Assembly: GCF_006442205.1 (NCBI RefSeq)
Contig: NZ_VFVR01000009.1
Span: 236,813-300,812, forward strand
Reading direction: 5' to 3'
Source of the DNA: Mesorhizobium sp. B2-3-12
Lineage (GTDB): Bacteria > Pseudomonadota > Alphaproteobacteria > Rhizobiales > Rhizobiaceae
DNA: 64,000 nucleotides
Both the position numbers and the translations under genes were made by a program. The notes beneath the pieces are model-generated. The model did no database searches. It was not told where the DNA came from and saw only the letters and a list, made by a program, of their open reading frames with translations. Shown one piece after another: positions 24,508 through 34,071 of the stretch. The stretch's first letter is position 1, and the number at the start of each line of letters is the position of its first letter.

Positions 24508-25551
24508 ATGGCATCGGACGATCAGCCAGTTCCGGTCTTTCCCAAGCCCGTCACCTTGCGTGACGTGGCCGCCCAAGCCGGCGTCAGCGTCGCCACCGCC
24601 TCCAAGGCGCTGAACGACCAGGGGCGCATGACGGCCGAGACCCGCGAGCGCATCCGCGAGACGGCGCGCGGCCTGGGGTTTCGGCCCAACAGCCTGGCGC
24701 AGAGCTTGCTCAGACGCCGCTCCTTCACCGTCGGCCTGCTCACCAACGATACCTATGGCCGCTTCTCGCTGCCGCTGATGTCGGGCATATCGGACGCGCT
24801 GGTCGATGCCGGCGTTTCGGTGTTCCTGTGCCATGTCGAGGAGGATCCGCGCCTCGGCCAGCTCCATGTCGAGGCCATGCTCGACAAGCGCGTCGACGGC
24901 ATCATCGCCACCGGCAAGCGCATCGACCGCCATCTGCCGGTCGACCTCTCCAACCTGCGCGTCCCGGTGATCTATGCCTTCACCCAGCCCGATCCCGACG
25001 CCGTCGCCTTCGTTTCCGACGATGGCGGCGGGGCGCGGCTGGCGATCGAGCATTTCCGCCGGCTCGGCCGCAAGCGCATTGCCCATGTCACGGGCCCGGC
25101 GAGCTTTGCCGTGGTGCACGAACGGGCGCGGGCTTACCGCGCCGTGCTGGCGGAAACCGGCCTGCCGGTGATCGAGCCGCTGCTCGGCGCCTGGTCGGAA
25201 GCCTGGGGGCATGAGGCGGTGGCGCGGCTGTTCGATGGCAGTGGCGAAAGACCGGATGCCGTCTTCTGCGGCAACGACCAGATCGCGCGCGGCGTCATCG
25301 ATGCCCTGCGCGAACGAGGCCTCGGCGTGCCCGACGACGTCGGCGTCATCGGTTTCGACAATTGGGAGATCGTGGCCGAGGCGACCCGCCCGCCCCTGAC
25401 TTCGGTCGACATGAACCTGGCGGCCCTCGGCCGCGAGGCCGGACTGACCCTGCTTTCCCTGGTCGGTGGCAAGCCCGCCACGCCAGGCATCAGAAAACTG
25501 CCGTGCCGGCTGGTGGTGCGGCAGTCCTGCGGCCGCCTGCCGGATGGTTGA
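24508..25551 (+). CDS. LacI-family transcriptional regulator
   Basis: 347 residues. The N-terminal HTH (PVTLRDVAAQAGVSVATASKALNDQGRMTAETRERIRETARGLGFRPNSLAQSL) is complete; the periplasmic-binding-protein-like domain follows, with VFCGNDQIARGVIDAL and VGVIGFDNWEIVAEATRPPLTSVDMN at the C-terminal ligand-binding half. It precedes and is co-oriented with the importer operon, which it most likely represses; the twin operators upstream suggest autoregulation too. Confidence 0.92.
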   Translation: MASDDQPVPVFPKPVTLRDVAAQAGVSVATASKALNDQGRMTAETRERIRETARGLGFRPNSLAQSLLRRRSFTVGLLTNDTYGRFSLPLMSGISDALVDAGVSVFLCHVEEDPRLGQLHVEAMLDKRVDGIIATGKRIDRHLPVDLSNLRVPVIYAFTQPDPDAVAFVSDDGGGARLAIEHFRRLGRKRIAHVTGPASFAVVHERARAYRAVLAETGLPVIEPLLGAWSEAWGHEAVARLFDGSGERPDAVFCGNDQIARGVIDALRERGLGVPDDVGVIGFDNWEIVAEATRPPLTSVDMNLAALGREAGLTLLSLVGGKPATPGIRKLPCRLVVRQSCGRLPDG

Positions 25552-25625
25552 GAAAGACGGCTGAAAAACGAAACGCCGCGATCGGCGGCAAGCCGCGCAT
25601 CGCGGCCAATGTGGAGGAGGAGAAC

Positions 25626-26918
25626 ATGAGGACTTTGACTGCCAACCTGGCCCTGCCCAAACTCGCCCTGACCAGACTCGCCTTGACCAAACTCGCCTTG
25701 ACGGCCGCTATTCTGGGCGGCGGCCTGCAACTTGCCGCCGCCGAGACCGCCAACATCTGGGTGCGCGCCGACGGTTCGAACTTCATGCCGAGGATCGTCG
25801 ACGCCTTCAACAAGGCGCACAAGGACCAGGTCAAGCTCGACATCATCCCCAATGCCGAGATCATCCCGAAATATGGTGCGGCCGCCGCGGGCGGTACCGC
25901 ACCCGACGCGCTGTCGCTCGACCTGATCTACACGCCCTCCTTCGCCGCCGCCGGCCAATTGGAGGACATCACCGACTGGGCGAAGTCCCTGCCCTATTTC
26001 GCCAGCCTGTCGCCGGCGCATGTGAAGACCGGCACCTACAAGGACCATATTTACGGCCTGCCCTTCTCGGCCGACGCCTCGGTGCTGATCTGGAACAAGA
26101 AACTGTTCAAGCAGGCCGGCCTCGATCCTGACAAGGGCCCGACCAACTGGGCCGAAATCACCGCCGACGCCGAGAAGGTCAACGCGCTTGGCGGCAACAT
26201 CAAGGGCTTCTATTTCTCAGGCAATTGCGGCGGCTGCAACATCTTCACCTTCACGCCGCTGATCTGGGCTTCGGGCGGCGACATCCTGTCGGAGGACGGC
26301 TCGAAGGCGACGCTGGACAGCCCGCAATTGCGTGGCGCCATCGATCTCTACCGTTCGATGGTCAAGAAGGACCTGGTCCCGGCGGGCGCGCAGACCGACA
26401 CCGGCGCCAATTTCTTCGCCGCGTTCGCCGCCGGCAATATCGGAATCTCGCCCTCCGGCGCCTTCGCCATCGGCGCGCTCAACACGCAATATCCCGACGT
26501 CGACTATGGCGTCACCTTCCTGCCGGGCAAGGACGGCAACTGGTCGTCCTTTGCCGGCGGCGACAATTTCGTCGTCACCAAGGGCACCAAGAAGCTCGCC
26601 GTGGTGAAGGATTTCCTGGACTTCGCCTATTCGCTGGAGGGCCAGACGATCCTGGCCAAATACGGCAGCCTGCCGGTGCGCGGCGACATCGCCAAGGACG
26701 CGCTCAAGGATCTCGATCCGCGCTACCAGATCGCCGCCGAGGCCATGGCCAAGGGCAAGACGCCCTATTCCGTGGTGTTCAACGACCTGATCAACTCCGC
26801 CAACGGCCCGTGGACGCAGATGATCAACGAGGTGTTCTTCGGCGACGACGTCGATGGCGCGATCGCCAACGCCCAGGAAACCATGCAGTCGATCATCGAC
26901 CAGGCGCCGCAGAAATAG
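25626..26918 (+). CDS. ABC sugar importer, substrate-binding protein
   Basis: 430 residues, start with GGAGGAGGAG upstream. The signal peptide is unusual: four tandem five-residue units LALPK LALTR LALTK LALTA (residues 9-28) before the cleavage region AAAETA. The mature part is an extracellular-solute-binding family 1 protein (MPRIVDAFNKAHKDQVKLDIIPNAE, WNKKLFKQAGLDPDKGPTNWAEI). FSGNCGGCNIFTFTPLIW carries two cysteines. Exported to the periplasm; sugar ligand unknown but probably an arabinofuranose-containing compound given the GH127 gene. Confidence 0.92.
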   Translation: MRTLTANLALPKLALTRLALTKLALTAAILGGGLQLAAAETANIWVRADGSNFMPRIVDAFNKAHKDQVKLDIIPNAEIIPKYGAAAAGGTAPDALSLDLIYTPSFAAAGQLEDITDWAKSLPYFASLSPAHVKTGTYKDHIYGLPFSADASVLIWNKKLFKQAGLDPDKGPTNWAEITADAEKVNALGGNIKGFYFSGNCGGCNIFTFTPLIWASGGDILSEDGSKATLDSPQLRGAIDLYRSMVKKDLVPAGAQTDTGANFFAAFAAGNIGISPSGAFAIGALNTQYPDVDYGVTFLPGKDGNWSSFAGGDNFVVTKGTKKLAVVKDFLDFAYSLEGQTILAKYGSLPVRGDIAKDALKDLDPRYQIAAEAMAKGKTPYSVVFNDLINSANGPWTQMINEVFFGDDVDGAIANAQETMQSIIDQAPQK

Positions 26919-26939
26919 GCGCCTGTCCGGCCGCCCGCC

Positions 26940-27160
26940 TGTCTCCCTGGGCGGGCGGCCGGAAATTCGCATCGCTAACGGCAGGGCTATCGCTTTGAGA
27001 CAAGACCCCCTCATCCGGCCGCTACGCGGCCACCTTCTCCCCGCTGGGGAGAAGAGGCTGGCCCCCGCGCCGGCGCCCTCCTCTCCCCTCGGGGAGAGGT
27101 CGGATTGCCCCGAATTGCCCTTCGCAATTCGGTTGGCAATCCGGGTGAGGGGGTGCTTGG
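26940..27160. repeat. RIME-like repeat between substrate-binding and permease genes
   Basis: CCCCCTCATCCGGCCGCTACGCGGCCACCTTCTCCCC, CTCTCCCCTCGGGGAGAGG, and GGTTGGCAATCCGGGTGAGGGGG form nested inverted repeats. It splits the operon; a stem-loop here could stabilise the 3' end of the binding-protein message. Confidence 0.65.
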
Positions 27161-27191
27161 CCAATGCCGTAACAGCATCGAGCGCCCAGCC

Positions 27192-28121
27192 ATGACCACA
27201 ATCACCACCACGACCACTGCCCCACCCCGCGTCCGCAAACGCGTCGGCGCCGGGCGCCGGCAATGGATCGGCCTCATCTATGTCGCGCCGGCGGTCGCGC
27301 TGGTGATGGTGTTCTTCGTCATACCGCTCGGCATGACGGCGTGGATGTCGCTGCACAACTGGCCGCTGATGGGCGAACATTCCTTCATCGGCCTCGGCAA
27401 TTATTGGGCGATCCTGCGCGACACCAGGTTCTGGAACGCGCTGAGATTCACCGGCTACTACACGCTGATCGTCACCATCGCGATCTTCGCCGTCGCCTTT
27501 CCGCTGGCGATCTTCATCGAGCGGCCGCGCCCGTTCACCAATCTCTACCGCACCATGTTCTTCATGCCGGCCGTGGTCGGCTTCGCCTCGGCGAGCCTCT
27601 TGTGGTCGTGGCTGCTCAACGTCGATTCCGGCCTGTTCAGCCCCGCCGCCTACGACCTTGGCCTGATCGACAGGAAATTCAACCTGCTCGCCACCTTCCA
27701 GCCGGCCTTCTGGTCGATCATCGCCATGGTGGTGTGGAAGGTCGCCGGCTTCACCATGATCATCCTGATGACCGGCCTGCAATCGATCCCGCAGGACCTG
27801 CAGGAGGCGGCCGTCATCGACGGCGCCGGGCCGTTCGCCAGGTTCCGGGCGATCACCTTGCCGCTGATGCGCCGCACTTTGGCGCTGGCGCTGATCCTGT
27901 CGGTCGCCGGCTCGATCCTCGCCTTCGACCAGTTCTACATCATCCTGCGCGGCGGCCCGCGCAACCAGACGCTGACGGCGGTGTACTGGATCTTCAACCA
28001 GTCCTTCGTGTCGTTCAAGCTGGGCTATGGCGCGGCACTCTCGATGGTGCTGCTGGTCATCCTGGTGGCGCTCAGCCTCGTCCAGCTCTGGCTGCTGCGC
28101 AAGCCCGAAGGGCTCGACTGA
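27192..28121 (+). CDS. ABC sugar importer permease 1
   Basis: 309 residues, six membrane helices of the MalF type. The cytoplasmic loop motif EAAVIDGAGPFARFRAITLPLM that docks with the ATPase is present. Start at the ATG 27192; Thr-rich N-terminus is poorly conserved. Its stop overlaps the next permease start (TGATG). Confidence 0.9.
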   Translation: MTTITTTTTAPPRVRKRVGAGRRQWIGLIYVAPAVALVMVFFVIPLGMTAWMSLHNWPLMGEHSFIGLGNYWAILRDTRFWNALRFTGYYTLIVTIAIFAVAFPLAIFIERPRPFTNLYRTMFFMPAVVGFASASLLWSWLLNVDSGLFSPAAYDLGLIDRKFNLLATFQPAFWSIIAMVVWKVAGFTMIILMTGLQSIPQDLQEAAVIDGAGPFARFRAITLPLMRRTLALALILSVAGSILAFDQFYIILRGGPRNQTLTAVYWIFNQSFVSFKLGYGAALSMVLLVILVALSLVQLWLLRKPEGLD

Positions 28122-28978
28122 TGGCGCGGGCGATATCAGCCAGAGGCAAGCTCACCGCCCGCCTCGCCAGGCACTCCACAGGCATCATCGCCTCGCTGCT
28201 GTTCGTGGCGCCGATCGTGTGGACGGTGCTGTCGGCCTTCAAGCCGGCGGCCGAGGCGCGCCTGCCGCCGCTGCCGCCCTGGCCGACCACGGGCTTCTCG
28301 CTGGAGAACTACGCCACACTGAACAGTTTCGGCGACGGCCTGTGGGTCTCGGCGCAGAACAGCATCTACGTCTCGGTGATGACCGTCATACTGTCGGTCA
28401 TCGTCAGCGTGCTGGCCGGCTACGGTTTTTCGCGCTTTCGCTTTCCGTTCAAGGACCTGTTCTTCGTCCTCATCCTGTCGACGATCATGATCCCGTTCCA
28501 GTCGATCCTGACGCCGATCTTCCTGGTGCTGACCAAGCTTGGCCTGCACAACACGCTGACCGGGCTGGTCGGCGTCTATGTGACGCTGCAGCTGCCGTTC
28601 TCGATCTTCATGATGCGCAACGCCTTCGACGCCGTGCCGCGCGAGATCGAGGAGGCCGCGCGCATGGACGGCGCCAACAACGCCACCATGCTCGTCAAGG
28701 TGATGCTGCCGCTGGTCTGGCCCGGTGTCGTCACCATCGCGCTGTTTGCCTTCCTCGGCGCCTGGAACGAGTTTTTGGCCGCTTTGGTGCTGATGACCGA
28801 CCAGTCCAAATTCACGCTGCCGGTGATGATGACCGCCCTTCAGTCGGGCCGCTTCGGCGCCATCGACTGGGGCGCCGTGCAGGCCGGCGTCACCGTGATG
28901 ATGGTGCCCTGCCTGATCCTGTTTCTTGCCCTGCAGCGCTTCTATATCCGCGGCCTGATGGCCGGGGCCGTCAAGTAA
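28121..28978 (+). CDS. ABC sugar importer permease 2
   Basis: 285 residues, MalG-type permease with six helices. The ATPase-docking loop EEAARMDGANNATMLVKVMLPLVWPG is intact. Start overlaps the preceding stop by one base. No ATPase gene follows, so it probably borrows an MsmK-like ATPase from elsewhere in the genome. Confidence 0.9.
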   Translation: MARAISARGKLTARLARHSTGIIASLLFVAPIVWTVLSAFKPAAEARLPPLPPWPTTGFSLENYATLNSFGDGLWVSAQNSIYVSVMTVILSVIVSVLAGYGFSRFRFPFKDLFFVLILSTIMIPFQSILTPIFLVLTKLGLHNTLTGLVGVYVTLQLPFSIFMMRNAFDAVPREIEEAARMDGANNATMLVKVMLPLVWPGVVTIALFAFLGAWNEFLAALVLMTDQSKFTLPVMMTALQSGRFGAIDWGAVQAGVTVMMVPCLILFLALQRFYIRGLMAGAVK

Positions 28979-28998
28979 TCGATCGAATGGAGTAAGTC

Positions 28999-30981
28999 AT
29001 GACCGCATCGCCGTCCCGCAAAGCGTCCGCATCCGCCAAGCCGAAGCTCGCCTTCCGCCCGCTGCCGGTGCCGCAGGTAGACGTGCACGGCTTCTGGGGG
29101 GACCGCGCCGAGGCGGTCGCGACGCGCACCGCCGACATCCTTTACGACCGCTGCGTGGAGGCGCGCATGCTGGAGCAGATCGACCCCGACCGCCCCTCGC
29201 CCGGAATCGTCATTCCGTTCCACTCGCCCTCGCCCGACGAGGCGGCCTCCCCCGGCTTCACCGGCTCGACGGTGACCACGCAGATGTTCTGGGATTCCGA
29301 TCTCGGCAAGACGATCGAGACCGCGGCCTATTCCCTCTACCGGCGCAAGAATCCTGACCTGGAGAAGAAGATCGACGCCGTAATCGACATGTACGGCAGA
29401 CTGCAGCAGGACGACGGCTATCTCTCCAGCTGGTACCAGCGCGTCCAGCCCGGCCTGCGCTGGACCAATCTGCGCGACTGCCACGAGCTCTATTGCGCCG
29501 GCCACCTAATCGAGGGCGCGGTCGCCTATTACCAGGCCACCGGCAAGCGCAAGCTGCTCGACATCATGTGCCGCTATGCCGACCACATCGCCTCGGTGCT
29601 CGGCCCCGAGCCCAGCAAGAAAAAAGGCTATTGCGGCCATGAGGAGATCGAGCTGGCGCTGGTCAAGCTGGCGCGGGTGACCGGCGAGGCGAAATACATG
29701 GAGCTGGCGAGGTACTTCATCGACCAGCGCGGGCAACAGCCGCATTATTTCGACGAGGAGGCGCGCGCCCGTGGCGCCGATCCCAAGGCCTATCATTTCA
29801 AGACCTACGAATACAGCCAGTCGCACATCCCGGTGCGCGAGCAGGACAAGGTCGTCGGCCATGCGGTGCGGGCCATGTATCTCTATTCGGGCATGGCCGA
29901 CATCGCCACCGAATATGGCGACGACACGCTGCGCGTGGCGCTCGACCGGCTGTGGGACGACCTCACCACGAAAAACCTCTACATCACCGGCGGGCTCGGT
30001 CCCTCGGCGCACAATGAGGGCTTCACCAGCGACTACGACCTGCCCAACGAAACCGCCTATGCCGAGACCTGCGCTTCGGTCGGGCTGGTGTTCTGGGCGA
30101 GCCGCATGCTCGGCATGGGGCCGAACGCCCGCTATGCCGACATGATGGAGCGCGCGCTCTACAATGGCTCGATCTCCGGCCTGTCGCTCGACGGCTCGCT
30201 GTTCTTCTACGAAAACCCGCTGGAAAGCCGGGGCAAGCACAATCGCTGGAAATGGCACCGCTGCCCCTGCTGCCCGCCCAATATCGGCCGCATGGTCGCC
30301 TCCATCGGCAGCTATTTCTACAGCCTGGCCGACGATGCGCTTGCCGTGCACCTCTACGGCGACTCCACAGCCCGTTTCGACATAGCGGGCGTGCCGGTGA
30401 CGCTGACGCAGGCAAGCCGCTATCCCTGGGATGGCGCTGTCGAGATCACCGTCGAGCCGCAAACGCCGGTCGAACTCACGCTGCATCTGCGGGTGCCGGG
30501 CTGGAGCTCCGCCGCCAGGCTGGAAATCAACGGTCAGGCGGTCGACCTCGAGGGCGCGACCAGCGACGGCTACGCCGCGATCCAGCGCGTCTGGCAAAGA
30601 GGCGACCGTGTCAGGCTAGACCTCGAAATGCCGATCGAGCGGCTCTACGCCAATCCCGAGGTCCGGCAGGATGTCGGCCGCGTCGCGCTGTCGCGCGGGC
30701 CGCTGATCTACTGCGTCGAGGCGACGGACAATGACATCAGCCTGCACCGGTTGACCCTGCCGCGCACGGTCGGAATCGAGGCGCATGACGAACCGGACCT
30801 GCTCGGCGGCGTGGTGACGCTTTCAGCCACGGTGCAAGCCGATGCCGGCGACGGCTGGCAGGATGGGCTCTATCGTTCCGAACCGCCGGCCAAGGTCGAG
30901 ACGCGCCTGACCGCCATCCCCTATTTCGCCTGGGACAACCGCGAGCCCGGCGAAATGCTGGTGTGGCTGCGCGACGGCTGA
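28999..30981 (+). CDS. GH127 beta-L-arabinofuranosidase
   Basis: 660 residues, ORF full length for the family. Catalytic (alpha/alpha)6 barrel with the Cys cluster WHRCPCCPPNIGRM (Cys422, Cys424, Cys425) that binds zinc and supplies the cysteine nucleophile; the acid/base Glu region (DYDLPNETAYAETCAS) is also present. Cleaves beta-L-arabinofuranosides. No signal peptide, so it acts on imported oligosaccharide in the cytoplasm. 21 bases after the permease in the same operon. Confidence 0.9.
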   Translation: MTASPSRKASASAKPKLAFRPLPVPQVDVHGFWGDRAEAVATRTADILYDRCVEARMLEQIDPDRPSPGIVIPFHSPSPDEAASPGFTGSTVTTQMFWDSDLGKTIETAAYSLYRRKNPDLEKKIDAVIDMYGRLQQDDGYLSSWYQRVQPGLRWTNLRDCHELYCAGHLIEGAVAYYQATGKRKLLDIMCRYADHIASVLGPEPSKKKGYCGHEEIELALVKLARVTGEAKYMELARYFIDQRGQQPHYFDEEARARGADPKAYHFKTYEYSQSHIPVREQDKVVGHAVRAMYLYSGMADIATEYGDDTLRVALDRLWDDLTTKNLYITGGLGPSAHNEGFTSDYDLPNETAYAETCASVGLVFWASRMLGMGPNARYADMMERALYNGSISGLSLDGSLFFYENPLESRGKHNRWKWHRCPCCPPNIGRMVASIGSYFYSLADDALAVHLYGDSTARFDIAGVPVTLTQASRYPWDGAVEITVEPQTPVELTLHLRVPGWSSAARLEINGQAVDLEGATSDGYAAIQRVWQRGDRVRLDLEMPIERLYANPEVRQDVGRVALSRGPLIYCVEATDNDISLHRLTLPRTVGIEAHDEPDLLGGVVTLSATVQADAGDGWQDGLYRSEPPAKVETRLTAIPYFAWDNREPGEMLVWLRDG

Positions 30982-31027
30982 GGTTGGCAGCGACGCCCGC
31001 GCCTTCTGGCCTCGACTGTTTGGAACG

Positions 31028-32098
31028 TCACTCGGCGGCGACGGGCTGCGGTGCTTTCGGTGCCGCGCTGCCGTCGACATGCGCCCAGGCCGGCCGCTCG
31101 AACAGGAACATGCCGAAGCCGATGCGCTGGACGATAAAGTAGAGCACGACCGGGCTGATGATCGAGACCAGCAGCACCGCCAGGCTGAGCATGCCGGTGT
31201 CGGTCAGCAGGCCGCTGGCCAGCGCGGCGCCACGGAACAGCGACATCGGGATGGTGAAGGCGACATAGACGACCAGTGAATGTTCGCCGAGCCAGCGCAG
31301 CCATTCCATGGCAGGGAATTTCGACAGGAAGCCGCCAAGCACGCACAGCGCCACCGCGCCGGCGACGGCCAAGGTAAGATGCAGCGGCGGCCATGCGGCC
31401 AGCCCCATCTGCATGCCGACCGGCTGCATGGCATAGTCAGGCGAATAGACCAGCAGGCCGTTGATGACAGCCCACAGGACGAGCCCGGCGACGGCCAGCG
31501 CCGGGCGGCCTTGCGTCCAGTCGACAAGCCGGAACACCAGCGGCGCCATGACGAAGCCGACGTAGAAAAAGACGAAATAGGCCGCGAATTGTTCGACCGC
31601 GTAGCTGTCGGGACGAGGCGCCCACATCTGCAGCGCGGCCGCGATCGGGATGACGATCCAGGCGGGGACCGCGAACTGGCGCAGCAGTTTCGCCGCAAGG
31701 CCGAACACCGCCAGCATGTAGATGAACCACAGCACGCCATAGGGCTGGACGACGGCCATTGCGAGGTCATGCAGCATGCCGCCGGGATCCCGGCTGAAGA
31801 TGCCGATCTTTAGTCCTATCGAGATGATCGCCCACAGCACGTAGAAATAGAGGTAGTGGACGACGCGCCGGTCGACATAGCGCCGCCACGGCCGGTCGAT
31901 CACCTGCGACAGGAAAAGTCCGGAGATCAGGAAGAATTCCGGCATGCGAAACGGCGTCGCGAAGCCGATGACATAGTGGAGGAAGCCGACGCCACCGGTA
32001 TACTCGCCGGTGTTGTAGGCCGAGTACATCATGACCACGAGGATGATCGAGAGACCTTTGGCCGTGTCCACCCACGGCATGCGCATCGGGCTGTTCAT
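31028..32098 (-). CDS. Membrane acyltransferase family 3 (OpgC/OafA-like)
   Basis: 356 residues, about ten helices. N-terminal WVDTAKGLSIILVVMMYS and the PFRMPEFFLISGLFLSQ block with the Arg/Glu ER pair match the acyltransferase_3 family, which O-acetylates or succinylates surface glycans. Ends with a cytoplasmic Ala/Pro tail. Convergent with the GH127 gene. The substrate is unknown. Confidence 0.85.
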   Translation of the reverse strand: MNSPMRMPWVDTAKGLSIILVVMMYSAYNTGEYTGGVGFLHYVIGFATPFRMPEFFLISGLFLSQVIDRPWRRYVDRRVVHYLYFYVLWAIISIGLKIGIFSRDPGGMLHDLAMAVVQPYGVLWFIYMLAVFGLAAKLLRQFAVPAWIVIPIAAALQMWAPRPDSYAVEQFAAYFVFFYVGFVMAPLVFRLVDWTQGRPALAVAGLVLWAVINGLLVYSPDYAMQPVGMQMGLAAWPPLHLTLAVAGAVALCVLGGFLSKFPAMEWLRWLGEHSLVVYVAFTIPMSLFRGAALASGLLTDTGMLSLAVLLVSIISPVVLYFIVQRIGFGMFLFERPAWAHVDGSAAPKAPQPVAAE

Positions 32099-32254
32099 GG
32101 CGGCGAATCCAAACCGGGCCGGCCCGGCTGGCCAGCCTTCATTCGGCTAGGTCTAGCACCATCAAGCTTCCCAGATGGTAAACGCGCCGGTCTTTGGGGC
32201 GAGGCTGGCAGCGTCCGGGGTCACTCCTGCCGTGTTGAAGTCGTTGGCAATCAT

Positions 32255-32445
32255 CCGCCGTCAGCGCTGCCCCTCACCTACCTGCCGGCATCCTCTCCCC
32301 GTAAACGGGGCGAGGGACGCCGTTGTCGCCGATTTCGCCAATCGCCAGCGTTGCAGAAAGAGCGTCGGCCTCGGGGTAGCCCTCTCGCCCCGTTTACGGG
32401 GAGAGATGTCCGGCAGGACAGTGAGGGGCAGCGCCGACCGTGACC
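32255..32445. repeat. RIME-like repeat
   Basis: CTCTCCCCGTAAACGGGGCGAG and CTCGCCCCGTTTACGGGGAGAG hairpins with GCGCTGCCCCTCACCTACCTGCCGGCATC in the interior: two copies in inverted order. The 32099-32463 gap holds this and nothing else recognisable. Confidence 0.72.
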
Positions 32446-32463
32446 GCCATGCGCAATGGACGA

Positions 32464-32862
32464 TTACTTTCGGGACTTCGACTTGTTCAAGGCAACCGCC
32501 GCGCGCACCAGCGCCTTGAAGGCCTCCCCGTCGACATCCTCGCCCTTCTGGAAATCGATGGCGCGGCGTGTGTTGCCTTCGAGGCTGGAGTTGAACAGGC
32601 GCGCCGGATCGGGTAGCGCCGCGCCCTTGGCGAAGGTCAGCTTGACGACGGCCTTATAGGTCTCGCCGGTGCAGATCATGCCCGCATCCTCCCACACCGG
32701 AACGCCGCGCCATTTCCAGGTCTCGACCACGTCGGGATCGGCCTGATGGATCAGCGCGCGCAGCCGGGCGAGCATCTCGCCGCGCCAGTCGCCCAATTCC
32801 TTGATCCGGCCATCGATCAGCTCGGAGGGAGATTTGCTTTCTTGCGATCCCGTGGTCGTCAT
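32464..32862 (-). CDS. DUF1801 domain protein 1
   Basis: 132 residues. ELGDWRGEMLARLRALIHQADPDVVETWKWRGVPVWEDAGMICTGETYKAVVKLTFAKGAALPDP matches DUF1801, a small alpha/beta fold frequent in soil bacteria. No catalytic motif. Next to a second DUF1801 gene. Confidence 0.82.
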   Translation of the reverse strand: MTTTGSQESKSPSELIDGRIKELGDWRGEMLARLRALIHQADPDVVETWKWRGVPVWEDAGMICTGETYKAVVKLTFAKGAALPDPARLFNSSLEGNTRRAIDFQKGEDVDGEAFKALVRAAVALNKSKSRK

Positions 32863-32894
32863 GATGTTTCCTCCTTCGAACTGAAATAGAGCGC

Positions 32895-33332
32895 TTACAT
32901 GCGCTCGCCAGGCAATTGGCTGGCCTGCTTCACCCAGGCGCTGAACCGCGCCTCGTCCAACCCATCATCCTCGCGGATGTCGAGATAGCGCGTATCCCCG
33001 CTCTTGGACGCGCCCGGCGGCACCGGGTCCAGCGACTGGCCGCGAAAAAAGGCCACCTTGATGTACTTCGTGAAGCAATGGATGCCGAGGAACCAGCCCT
33101 CGCCCTCGACGCCGTAGAGCGGCGAGTTCCATTTCACCGCCTTTTGCACGCCGGGAACGGCGCGCTCGATGAGCGCGTCGAGGCGCTCTCCCACGGCACG
33201 CTTCCAGCCCGGCATGGCCGCGATAGAAGCCTGCACCGGCGCATCGCCATGGCCCTTGGCGATCCGAGGGTTGCCCCCGGAGAGTAGCTTCACCGGCGGA
33301 GCCTCAGGGACGGGTTTGGTCGATTTCGCCAT
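32895..33332 (-). CDS. DUF1801 domain protein 2
   Basis: 145 residues. MPGWKRAVGERLDALIERAVPGVQKAVKWNSPLYGVEGEGWFLGIHCFTKYIKVAFFRGQSLDP is a clear DUF1801 sequence, distant from the upstream copy. 32 bases before it. Function unknown. Confidence 0.82.
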   Translation of the reverse strand: MAKSTKPVPEAPPVKLLSGGNPRIAKGHGDAPVQASIAAMPGWKRAVGERLDALIERAVPGVQKAVKWNSPLYGVEGEGWFLGIHCFTKYIKVAFFRGQSLDPVPPGASKSGDTRYLDIREDDGLDEARFSAWVKQASQLPGERM

Positions 33333-33338
33333 CCGTTC

Positions 33339-33560
33339 CTATCCGTTGGCGCGCTGCGCGACGCGCCCTTTCGCAGTGTAAGGCAGCACGAACATATAGA
33401 GGCCGCTGAACAGCATCAGGAACAGCGGCGGCAGCGGCGAATAGACCACCCAGGCGGGCGGCTGCCCGAAGGCCATGGTGGCGAAGTTGGCGGCGACGGT
33501 GATCGTGAAGATGATCGACAGCCAGCGATGCGCCTGCCTTATCCATTTGCTCCAGTCCAA
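33339..33560 (-). CDS. Small two-helix membrane protein
   Basis: 73 residues from the TTG at 33560, chosen because AGGAGG lies 5 bases before. RQAHRWLSIIFTITVAANFATMAF and PLPPLFLMLFSGLYMFVLPYTAKGR are membrane helices. The R-x-x-H-R-W start recalls PepSY-associated membrane proteins. Alternative GTG start a few codons upstream. Confidence 0.65.
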   Translation of the reverse strand: MDWSKWIRQAHRWLSIIFTITVAANFATMAFGQPPAWVVYSPLPPLFLMLFSGLYMFVLPYTAKGRVAQRANG

Positions 33561-33600
33561 TTCCACCTCCTCTTGCACTATGCGTTGAAACCCTGGCGCA

Positions 33601-33993
33601 CTACCAGCGCGCCAGTTCCGTGATCTGGATGAGATTGCCGCAGCCATCGTTCACCTGCGCGATGGTCGACCCGGTCACTTGCGTCGGGGGCATGGCGAAG
33701 ACACCGCCATTCGCCTTGATGCGCTCATGATCGCCCTTGATGTCGTCGGTGAACAGCATCAGCGCCGGCTGGCCTTGGCTGAAGATCGCCTGCTGGTAGG
33801 TTTTGGCCGCCGGATTGTCGTTCAGCGCCAACTGCAATTCGGTCCCCTCAGGCTCTTCGGCCGGGACGACCGTCAGCCAGCGGAACGGCCCATTGCTGAA
33901 ATCGGCCTTCTTGGTGAAGCCGAGCACGCCGGTGTAGAAGGCAAGCGCCTTTTCCTGATCGTCGACATAGATGCTGGTCAGTTTGATCTTCAT
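33601..33993 (-). CDS. VOC (glyoxalase-fold) family protein
   Basis: 130 residues. LTSIYVDDQEKALAFYTGVLGF and LMLFTDDIKGDHERIKANGGVFAMPP..NDGCGNLIQITELA form the VOC pair of modules. Commonly found beside ArsR/AHSA1 genes as here; possible role in stress or xenobiotic handling. Metal ligands not clear. Confidence 0.85.
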   Translation of the reverse strand: MKIKLTSIYVDDQEKALAFYTGVLGFTKKADFSNGPFRWLTVVPAEEPEGTELQLALNDNPAAKTYQQAIFSQGQPALMLFTDDIKGDHERIKANGGVFAMPPTQVTGSTIAQVNDGCGNLIQITELARW

Positions 33994-34071
33994 TGCTTTT
34001 CTCCATGGGTTTTGCTGGCGGAGAACCGCCCTTTGATAGTGCTGTATGGTTTTCAGCCTGGCCGGGAACGC

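Noticed and set aside
26217..27782. 521-residue minus-strand frame
   Set aside because: Antisense to the binding-protein and permease genes; no domain content.
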